Origin: Smithella sp. D17
GTDB taxonomy: Bacteria; Desulfobacterota; Syntrophia; Syntrophales; Smithellaceae
Assembly: GCA_000753945.1 (NCBI GenBank)
Contig: JQOA01000051.1
Coordinates: forward strand, 1 to 15,655
Reading direction: 5' to 3'
DNA: 15,655 bases
In this document: one piece after another, positions 1 to 4,370 of the stretch
Position numbering within the stretch: the first letter of the stretch is position 1
Layout of the letters: every line of letters begins with the position of its first letter
Made by a program: the position numbers and the translations under genes
The notes under the pieces: generated by a model
What the model was told of the DNA's origin: nothing
What the model saw: only the letters and a program-made list of their open reading frames with translations
The model's database searches: none

Positions 1-2
1 AT

Positions 3-74
3 CTATCAGCCAAAGCATATTATGTGCCGAACACTATTGGGACATCCTATATTGTTTCCAAGGACGCCAAGTAA
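3..74 (+). CDS. 3' end of an unidentified protein (partial)
   Basis: An open frame enters from the left edge and reads 23 codons to a TAA stop; it ends in ...TSYIVSKDAK. It looks like a natural protein tail but is too short to assign to a family. It lies on the same strand as the toxin-antitoxin pair, with the probable toxin promoter starting 23 nt after its stop. It could equally be chance open frame, so confidence is low. Confidence 0.3.
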   Translation, partial: LSAKAYYVPNTIGTSYIVSKDAK

Positions 75-97
75 ATACCTACGCTCATAAAAAAACC

Positions 98-126
98 TTG
101 ACATCGTGTATCCAGTAGGCTACAAC
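98..126 (+). promoter_or_regulatory. Probable sigma70-type promoter of the toxin-antitoxin pair
   Basis: A perfect -35 box TTGACA (98-103) is followed by a 17-nt spacer and the -10-like TACAAC (121-126, two mismatches to TATAAT). The expected transcription start, 6-8 nt after the -10 box, falls at about 132-134, which is on the toxin start codon itself. The call rests on consensus and spacing only. Confidence 0.5.
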
Positions 127-131
127 AAACT

Positions 132-422
132 ATGATTGAGATTCGAAAGACTGAGGCTTACGCCCGGTGGCTTGATGAGTTGCGTGACATTCGTGCTCGT
201 GCGCGAGTGATGGCCAGGGTTGAACGACTTGCAGCAGGAAATCCGGGTGATGTTAAACCGGTCGGGGAAGGTGTCTCTGAATTACGCATTGATTACGGCC
301 CCGGTTATCGGGTTTATTATACAATGCGAGGACGAACAGTTGTAATTTTGCTGGCTGGCGGCGACAAACGCACACAGGCCGCCGACATTAGAACTGCTCT
401 ACGTCTCGCACGCAACCTATAG
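132..422 (+). CDS. Type II toxin, RelE/ParE (HigB-like) addiction-module killer protein
   Basis: This 96-residue protein matches the family of small addiction-module killer proteins (TIGR02683 type, RelE/ParE superfamily). Recognisable features are the N-terminal IEIRKTEAYARWLDELRD helix, the central core GEGVSELRIDYGPGYRVYY and the strand VVILLAGGDKRTQ. Members are generally thought to be ribosome-dependent mRNA interferases or related growth inhibitors; the activity of this one is inferred from family only. The ATG at 132 fits the family N-terminus exactly. There is no convincing Shine-Dalgarno upstream and the predicted transcription start coincides with the ATG. The antitoxin gene follows after 9 nt, so the toxin comes first, as in HigBA-type modules. 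The length is normal and no defect is visible. Confidence 0.88.
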   Translation: MIEIRKTEAYARWLDELRDIRARARVMARVERLAAGNPGDVKPVGEGVSELRIDYGPGYRVYYTMRGRTVVILLAGGDKRTQAADIRTALRLARNL

Positions 423-431
423 GAGTAAACT

Positions 432-731
432 ATGAAAAAAACAACGACCACTCGCTACGATGTCGCAGAGCACCTCCGCACCCCGAAGGAAATGGCAGCT
501 TATCTTGAAGCTTGTATTGAAGAGGCTGACGGCGATGCTGCATTTATTGCAAAAGCGCTGGGCGATATTGCCCGCGCCAAGGGCATGACACAGGTGGCCC
601 GAGATGCCGGCCTGTCCCGCGAAAGTCTTTATAAAGCGCTTTCCGGCGAGCGCAGTCCCGGCTTCGATACCATCCTCAAGGTTGTAAATGCACTGGGATT
701 GAAATTGCATGCCGAAGCGCTTCATGGATAA
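432..731 (+). CDS. Type II antitoxin, HigA-like XRE-family helix-turn-helix protein
   Basis: This 99-residue protein matches the addiction-module antidote family (TIGR02684 type) that pairs with the toxin directly upstream. The N-terminal part (about 1-35, DVAEHLRTPKEMAAYLEACIEEA) is the usual partner-facing segment. Residues about 45-95 (ARAKGMTQVARDAGLSRESLYKALSG) form a lambda-repressor-like helix-turn-helix. It should neutralise the toxin and, with it, repress the pair's own promoter. The ribosome binding site TAGGAG overlaps the toxin stop codon 9 nt before the ATG, which indicates a bicistronic message. The gene looks intact. Group II intron debris begins about 10 nt after its stop, on the other strand. 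Confidence 0.88.
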   Translation: MKKTTTTRYDVAEHLRTPKEMAAYLEACIEEADGDAAFIAKALGDIARAKGMTQVARDAGLSRESLYKALSGERSPGFDTILKVVNALGLKLHAEALHG

Positions 732-740
732 TTATAAAAT

Positions 741-1046
741 TCAGGCCGCACGATGCTCATGACAAAGATGCGTGATCAAACGCTCCTCCACATGGCGCCG
801 TATATGGCCCATTGCTTTGCTGCAATTGCGATAATGACAGTAGCCTACCCAGCCGCGAACGGTGGCATTGACCTCCTTCACTATCCACTCAAGTGGCATA
901 ATCGTCCGACTTCTTGTCGTAAGATGGGTAACCCGGTCTTTGATGGCTTGCAGGGATTTCTTTGAAGGTTGGACCTGGGGATAATGCTTCCCCGTTTTCC
1001 TGCCTTTTCCCATCCCGATGCTGAATCCAGGGAATTTAAACTCATC
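741..1046 (-). pseudogene. Group II intron reverse transcriptase/maturase, C-terminal fragment
   Basis: The reading frame from about 1046 down to a TGA at 741 matches the maturase region (GIIM/X domain) of group II intron-encoded reverse transcriptases. Typical segments are GRKTGKHYPQVQPSKKS, PLEWIVKEVNATVRGWVGY and HYRNCSKAMGHIRRHVEERL. The ATG at 1013 is not a genuine start: recognisable family sequence (FKFPGFSIGMGKG) continues upstream until an in-frame TAA at 1047-1049. The whole finger/palm polymerase part with its YADD motif is missing, and the C-terminal DNA-binding tail stops early at HEHRAA. No domain V sequence follows. It is therefore a dead fragment of about 100 residues out of more than 400. 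Confidence 0.82.
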
Positions 1047-1174
1047 TTAACGAGGCTACTTGTAGGTTCTCTTGCGTTACGGCCTGCTGCTTCGCCAATG
1101 GGAAACTTACGACCCCTTGTTACCAGGACGCCGCTCCCTTGAACTACCGGGGTGAATCGGACAATTCCCCGCAC
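1047..1174 (-). mobile_element. Possible 5' (domain I) remnant of the same group II intron
   Basis: Reading the minus strand from 1174, the sequence begins GTGCGGGG, which fits the GUGYG rule for group II intron 5' ends. It continues as a G-rich stretch with GNRA-like and GGTAACAAGG elements of the kind found in intron domain I, and then runs directly into the maturase fragment. If this is right, the intron has lost everything between part of domain I and the end of its open reading frame. The assignment depends on the 5' motif, general appearance and adjacency; no covariance-model search was possible. A 97-codon open frame over this stretch is not protein-like and is not called. Confidence 0.35.
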
Positions 1175-1203
1175 GGAACTGCAATCCGTTAGATAAACAA
1201 TTG

Positions 1204-1455
1204 TTACTGCGTACGGACAGCATACTGGTTATTGTTCTTCCTCGGCCTTCCGCCTTTTCCTGGAACTGACAGCCTCTCTAGCTTACGCTCCAGCCGCTTA
1301 ATAAAATGAATATTCCCCAACGGCCTGCCCGTCTGCTCATGCCGATGTATTAATAATTCATCTGCTTCACAAAAGAAGGTGTCCTGCCGACGATTGCCTC
1401 GCCGGGTGACATGATGAGGATATTTTGCTGCGACTACTCTTGCTATACGGCCCAT
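1204..1455 (-). pseudogene. REP-associated tyrosine transposase (RAYT, IS200-like) with central deletion
   Basis: The 83-codon frame joins the two ends of a RAYT protein. Residues 1-32 (MGRIARVVAAKYPHHVTRRG..., FFCEAD) are the classic N-terminus. Residues about 35-83 (RHEQTGRPLGNIHFIKRLER..., GRPRKN) are the classic C-terminus. Full-length family members are around 220 residues, so roughly 130-170 residues are absent. The missing part includes the HUH metal-binding motif (usually within MPNHVHL) and the catalytic tyrosine. The join is in frame near position 1357. It cannot catalyse transposition. Whether the mini-protein is made is unknown; there is no clear ribosome binding site before the ATG. 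Confidence 0.78.
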
Positions 1456-1497
1456 GTTTATTGTCTATAACTATCATCACTGCTTGTCCAGAAATAA

Positions 1498-1953
1498 CTA
1501 GTATGGTGTCCCCAGATTTTCTTCCCAGATTTTCTCCCGGGTCCCCAGATTTTCTCCCAGATTTTCTTGCCGGATTTCCTGCACCTTCCATCGCTCATTG
1601 AATCTGGCATACATTTCATCGAGTTTCTTTTGTTGTTGGGGAGAAAGTTCCGTTTTGATCTGGGCAATCCCGATGGAAATAATCTTCCGGGCTTCCGGCT
1701 GGTATTGCCGGCGTAGTTCCCGCAATCGTCCCTGAGTTTCAGTGACGGTTTTGGACACCGCTTTTTCCTGTGGGTCCGAAAGGTCCAGTCGGCGGGCGAG
1801 CATTGTCGTAAACAGCGTTGCCACGGCCGGCGTACCCCCTTGAAGCACGGTCATGACCCTATGACGGACATAGAGACCAGTGCCGGCTGCGCCGATAGAA
1901 ACCCCGGCAAGAAAAATCAGGATACTACCCGTCCACAGTTTCCATTTTTTCAT
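1498..1953 (-). CDS. Spy/CpxP-like periplasmic protein (heavy-metal-sensor type) with element-derived tail
   Basis: This 151-residue protein has an N-terminal membrane or signal segment (about residues 5-27, LWTGSILIFLAGVSIGAAG). A helical domain follows with two LTxxQ-like motifs, RLDLSDPQEKAV (about 55-66) and ELSPQQQKKLDEMYARF (about 102-118), as in Spy, CpxP and ZraP. Family members act in the periplasm as chaperones or as inhibitors of envelope-stress sensors. The ATG at 1953 has a good AAGGAG 6 nt upstream. It lies 65 nt after the anti-sigma gene and is probably in the same operon. Residues from about 127 on (ENLGENLGTREKIWEENLG) are encoded by the tandem repeats flanking the RAYT remnant and include the stop. 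The original C-terminus has thus been replaced or extended. Confidence 0.72.
   Translation of the reverse strand: MKKWKLWTGSILIFLAGVSIGAAGTGLYVRHRVMTVLQGGTPAVATLFTTMLARRLDLSDPQEKAVSKTVTETQGRLRELRRQYQPEARKIISIGIAQIKTELSPQQQKKLDEMYARFNERWKVQEIRQENLGENLGTREKIWEENLGTPY
1501..1580. repeat. Tandem REP-like repeats at the 5' flank of the RAYT remnant
   Basis: Four copies of the 12-mer CCCAGATTTTCT lie at 1511-1522, 1524-1535, 1544-1555 and 1556-1567. They form two imperfect units of about 33 nt, each beginning TCCCCAGATTTTCT. On the minus strand the last copy is followed by GGGGACACCATACTA. From memory, this is the kind of sequence that precedes RAYT genes and marks the outer edge of their REP-type ends. 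The repeats lie 55 nt or more upstream of the RAYT start, so they probably belong to that element's left end. They also encode the last residues of the neighbouring Spy/CpxP-like gene. Confidence 0.7.
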
Positions 1954-2018
1954 AGCAGACTCCTTTTATAGTCTGTGATCACGCCATTTCTTTCCGGGCT
2001 GCAAATCGCAACCCGGGG

Positions 2019-2345
2019 TCACAGCGGCAGCAAGATCATTGTCAGGGTGGCCAGGGGATCGTCACTAAAAAATTCCAGCATGAACTGCTCCGTTCCGATC
2101 CCTGTTTTAAAAGCGTAGAACGATATGACAAGAGCGAGCGAGCATACGACTGCGGCAAAACGCCAGACAAAAATCTGAGCCAAAGCAGGATAGCGATTAT
2201 TGGTCAGCCCCAATGGTCCCTCTTCCCGCACCTGCGCCATCACCCGCGTATTCCATTCCGCGTCCGGCTCGATTTCAGGACGACTCCGATGCGCTGTGAT
2301 AAGAGCGTTTTCCATCTTTATTACGCGATCATTGTTTTTGATCAT
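2019..2345 (-). CDS. Short membrane protein, probable anti-sigma factor
   Basis: This 108-residue protein has a charged cytoplasmic N-terminal half (about 1-58, including EPDAEWNTRVMAQVREEG) and one clear membrane helix (about 62-80, FVWRFAAVVCSLALVISFYAF). A second hydrophobic stretch sits at the C-terminus (LATLTMILLPL). Its ATG overlaps the TGA of the ECF sigma gene by one base (TGATG), with a strong GGGAGG within the end of the sigma gene, so the two are translationally coupled. This arrangement and the topology are those of ECF anti-sigma factors. No zinc-binding HxxxCxxC motif is present. The family is not recognised beyond this, so the function is inferred from position and topology. 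Confidence 0.65.
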   Translation of the reverse strand: MIKNNDRVIKMENALITAHRSRPEIEPDAEWNTRVMAQVREEGPLGLTNNRYPALAQIFVWRFAAVVCSLALVISFYAFKTGIGTEQFMLEFFSDDPLATLTMILLPL

Positions 2346-2977
2346 CAGGCACCTCCCGCTAACATTGTTTCAATTCTTTTCCGCATCTTTTTTCGTGACC
2401 GGTGAATCCGGACTTTCACGTTAATCGAACTCCAGCCGAGAACTTCCGCGGCTTCTTTAATTGAAAGCCCCTCAAGATGCACCAGAGTGATAACCATCCT
2501 GTCTTCCGCAGAGAGATCGGCCAGTGCCCGCTGTAAAATCTCCTGCATCTCTTTTTGCGTTTCAGTATGGTCAAACGCATCTCTGGACGGAGCGGACACA
2601 ACTTCATCAAGCCATCTCTGATGGTCCTCGGTCAAAGCGCTGATCGGTATTTCCGTGTTTCGGTAATGCAGTCTCCAGTAATCATAACAACGGTGAATCG
2701 CAATGCAGGCAAGCCATTTCTTGAACATCTTCCGCTCATCGTACTGCGGCAGCGACTTATAAACTGCAAGGAAAATTTCCTGAGAAAGGTCCGGGACCGC
2801 ATCGGGAGGGAGAAGTCCGGAAACGATTTTAAAGACATACCCCCGATATCTGTTCAGGAGAACCTCAAAATCGTTGATTCGCCCGCTGAGGATACGGCCG
2901 ATAATTTCCCCGTCTGTGATCTTGTCAGACCTGTCCGCAACGTGACTCGGTATCAAAGCCATACTCCGGTTGGTCAA
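2345..2977 (-). CDS. ECF-type (sigma-E-like) RNA polymerase sigma factor
   Basis: This protein of about 210 residues has the two-domain ECF plan. Sigma region 2 is seen in FEVLLNRYRGYVFKIV, DLSQEIFLAVYKSL and FKKWLACIAIHRCYDYWR (about 38-103). Region 4 is seen in LSAEDRMVITLVHLEG and LSIKEAAEVLGWSSINVKVRIHRSRKKMRKRI (about 155-203), a helix-turn-helix for -35 recognition. Regions 1.1 and 3 are absent. The start is uncertain: a TTG at 2977 with weak GGG upstream, or an ATG at 2962 whose GGAG lies too close. It should redirect RNA polymerase to envelope-stress genes and is presumably restrained by the coupled membrane protein downstream. It follows the EF-hand gene by 54 nt. Confidence 0.9.
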   Translation of the reverse strand: MTNRSMALIPSHVADRSDKITDGEIIGRILSGRINDFEVLLNRYRGYVFKIVSGLLPPDAVPDLSQEIFLAVYKSLPQYDERKMFKKWLACIAIHRCYDYWRLHYRNTEIPISALTEDHQRWLDEVVSAPSRDAFDHTETQKEMQEILQRALADLSAEDRMVITLVHLEGLSIKEAAEVLGWSSINVKVRIHRSRKKMRKRIETMLAGGA

Positions 2978-3031
2978 AATGAAACCCGATCCTGCTCAAA
3001 CTTCCATGCACTATACAAGCCGGACACAAGG

Positions 3032-3355
3032 CTAACGCTGACGAAAGTTGCGAAATTTCTCCCGCATTGTTTCTTTCGATTTTTCAAGTTCTTCCCGGGA
3101 AACATTGCCGTCATGATTCGTGTCAGTAGCTTCAAAACGTTTCTGCATGGCGGCGTGCCATTCCGCTTCGCTGATCAGGCCGTTACCATCAGTATCAGCC
3201 GTCTTGAATAACATGTCGACCGGTTTTCCCTGTCCCATTGCAAACGACCCGGGAAACAGGAGAGCGAAAAATAAAGTTGTCGCAAATGTTAGAGTGATTG
3301 CTTTCTGCCGGTATAAACGAATGCTGTGCATGAGTGGTTGTGCAGAATATTTCAT
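3032..3355 (-). CDS. Secreted EF-hand calcium-binding protein
   Basis: This 107-residue protein has an N-terminal signal sequence (hydrophobic core about 20-36, LTFATTLFFALLFPGSFAMG) and two canonical EF-hand loops, DTDGNGLISEAEW (about 54-66) and DTNHDGNVSREEL (about 78-90). The acidic ligands at loop positions 1, 3, 5 and 12 are all present. It is expected to bind calcium in the periplasm; any sensory or buffering role is inference. The ATG at 3355 overlaps the stop of the upstream repeat-protein gene by 4 nt (ATGA) and has AGGAG 7 nt upstream, so the two are coupled. A later ATG (3331) is less well supported. The C-terminus is basic and helical (KETMREKFRNFRQR). Confidence 0.82.
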   Translation of the reverse strand: MKYSAQPLMHSIRLYRQKAITLTFATTLFFALLFPGSFAMGQGKPVDMLFKTADTDGNGLISEAEWHAAMQKRFEATDTNHDGNVSREELEKSKETMREKFRNFRQR

Positions 3356-3828
3356 TGGTCAGCTCCTGATGTTGTTACGGTTTTTGTCCAGGTCTTGGTC
3401 ACCGGGTCCCATTGTCCCTCCGCTGAACGCGTTGCCGTGTTGCCTTGCGGACCGGTCACGGTAGTGTTTGAGTTATAGCCGTTCTCCGTTTTGGTGCCGG
3501 TAGTTTCACGGGTAGCAGTTTGTCCTTCAGGCCCAGTGGTTGTGACGTCTTTTGTCCAGGTCTTGGTCACCGGGTCCCATTGTCCCTCCGCTGAACGCGT
3601 TGCCGTGTTGCCTTGCGGACCGGTTGTCGTTGCGTTTCTGTTATAGCCGCCGTTGCCCGTCCGATTTCCCGTAATGCTTGTGGAGGAGGTTTTACCCTTG
3701 GGACCTGTACGCGCTCTATTTCTTTGCCAAGCCATGGCATCCATAGTTGCCCCCAGAAACATCAGGGTCACCATCATGATCACCAGATTCTGAAATAAAC
3801 TGGTTCTACAAAACCTTTTCCGTCTCAT
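3352..3828 (-). CDS. Secreted TGPxG-repeat protein of unknown function
   Basis: I chose the ATG at 3828 (158 residues) because AAGGAG lies 7 nt before it; the frame stays open upstream to 3864 without a better site. The N-terminus is a signal peptide (basic MRRKRF, hydrophobic LVIMMVTLMFLGA, likely cleavage after AMA). The mature protein is low complexity and rich in Thr, Gly and Asn, with four TGPxG motifs. It contains two near-identical copies of TGPQGNTATRSAEGQWDPV followed by TKTWTK, spaced 56 residues apart. Proteins of this look occur near EF-hand and Spy-like genes, but I know of no assigned function. It overlaps the EF-hand gene by 4 nt and is the first gene of the ECF unit, so it is a candidate output or partner of that regulator. 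Confidence 0.72.
   Translation of the reverse strand: MRRKRFCRTSLFQNLVIMMVTLMFLGATMDAMAWQRNRARTGPKGKTSSTSITGNRTGNGGYNRNATTTGPQGNTATRSAEGQWDPVTKTWTKDVTTTGPEGQTATRETTGTKTENGYNSNTTVTGPQGNTATRSAEGQWDPVTKTWTKTVTTSGADQ
3382..3456. repeat. 75-bp direct repeat, copy 1 (partner 3550-3624)
   Basis: The 75 nt here are identical to 3550-3624, at an offset of 168 nt (56 codons), inside the repeat-protein gene. There are no silent differences between the copies, which points to recent duplication or gene conversion. Confidence 0.95.
3550..3624. repeat. 75-bp direct repeat, copy 2 (partner 3382-3456)
   Basis: Identical to 3382-3456. Together the copies encode the two QGNTATRSAEGQWDPVTKT segments of the secreted repeat protein. 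Short-read assembly can collapse or expand such a pair, so the true copy number may differ from two. Confidence 0.95.
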
Positions 3829-3862
3829 CTTCTTTCTCCTTATTCTTAAAAGTAAGTTAATC

Positions 3863-3950
3863 AAACGTTACACTCAGGCAAGATCAAAATTCTTGGCTGA
3901 AATTTTCACCTTCTTCATAATCGGAGAAAGAACGGAAAAGGTTACATCTC
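3863..3950 (-). promoter_or_regulatory. Two TGTAACsTTT boxes upstream of the ECF unit (candidate ECF -35 elements)
   Basis: On the minus strand, the 10-mers TGTAACCTTT (3937-3946) and TGTAACGTTT (3863-3872) lie upstream of the repeat-protein gene, each preceded by GAG within a few bases. ECF -35 elements usually contain an AAC core, and ECF factors commonly activate their own operons, so these are candidate autoregulatory sites. The -10 parts are not convincing, and the proximal copy would leave almost no leader before the ribosome binding site. Low confidence. Confidence 0.25.
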
Positions 3951-4314
3951 ACTCTAAAAAAATTTATTTATTAATGATGATAAACTCGAGGACTTAGCTT
4001 CATATTAAAAAATTCACCTTCCCAGATTTTTTATATCAAATATTTCTTAAACAGATGCAATTAGTTACCACCTATAAAAACATTTATCTATGAGAATTAT
4101 TATGATTTTAAAAATCCAAAATCAGAAATCAGGGGCGAAGATTACACTATCCTTCACAGAACTTGGGTTAAATCCCGCAAGTTGTGTAGCTCACAACAAC
4201 CCTGGAACACTCTTGTCACTTACCGGGAAAACATTTGAAAGACTACGGCAAGTTACTTTTTACCTGCAAATATAACGTTGCCATTGTAATAAGTTGTCTT
4301 TACATTAATCACAC
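3865..4314. other. AT-rich intergenic region without a supported gene
   Basis: About 450 nt between the ECF unit start and the terminator of the long block. A 61-codon plus-strand frame at 4090-4275 has no ribosome binding site and no recognisable family, and is not called. Possible small hairpins occur: an imperfect one at 4161-4182 (ACTTGGG against CCC-GC-AAGT) and a perfect 6-bp one at 4181-4197 (GTTGTG TAGCT CACAAC). No riboswitch class, tRNA or known small RNA is recognised. Confidence 0.5.
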
Positions 4315-4341
4315 AAAAAAAGCGCCTCAAATTGAGGCGCT
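4315..4341 (-). terminator. Rho-independent terminator after hppA
   Basis: An 8-bp GC-rich perfect stem, AGCGCCTC (4321-4328) with GAGGCGCT (4334-4341), encloses a 5-nt loop. On the minus strand it is followed by a run of seven T (4315-4321). It begins 29 nt after the hppA stop and closes the long minus-strand block. The A/T runs on both sides could let it work in both directions. Confidence 0.92.
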
Positions 4342-4370
4342 TTTTAATGATAATGTGAAATATTAAAAGC

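Noticed and set aside
881..1174. A 97-codon minus-strand frame starting with GTG at the putative intron 5' end
   Set aside because: The translation does not look like a protein and overlaps the maturase fragment in another frame; it is better explained as intron RNA sequence.
1511..1567. Possible CRISPR array
   Set aside because: The units are 12-33 nt with nearly no spacers and unequal spacing; they encode a protein tail and adjoin a RAYT remnant, so they are REP-like tandem repeats.
1367..1667. Two further minus-strand frames across the CCCAGATTTTCT repeats
   Set aside because: The repeat happens to be open in several frames; only the frame with the Spy/CpxP-like domain has a ribosome binding site and family motifs.
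2555..3211. A 218-codon plus-strand open frame opposite the ECF sigma gene
   Set aside because: It is the antisense shadow of the sigma factor and EF-hand genes; its translation has no recognisable domain and the minus-strand genes have clear motifs and coupling.
4090..4275. A 61-codon plus-strand ORF in the intergenic region
   Set aside because: No ribosome binding site, no family resemblance and no supporting neighbour.
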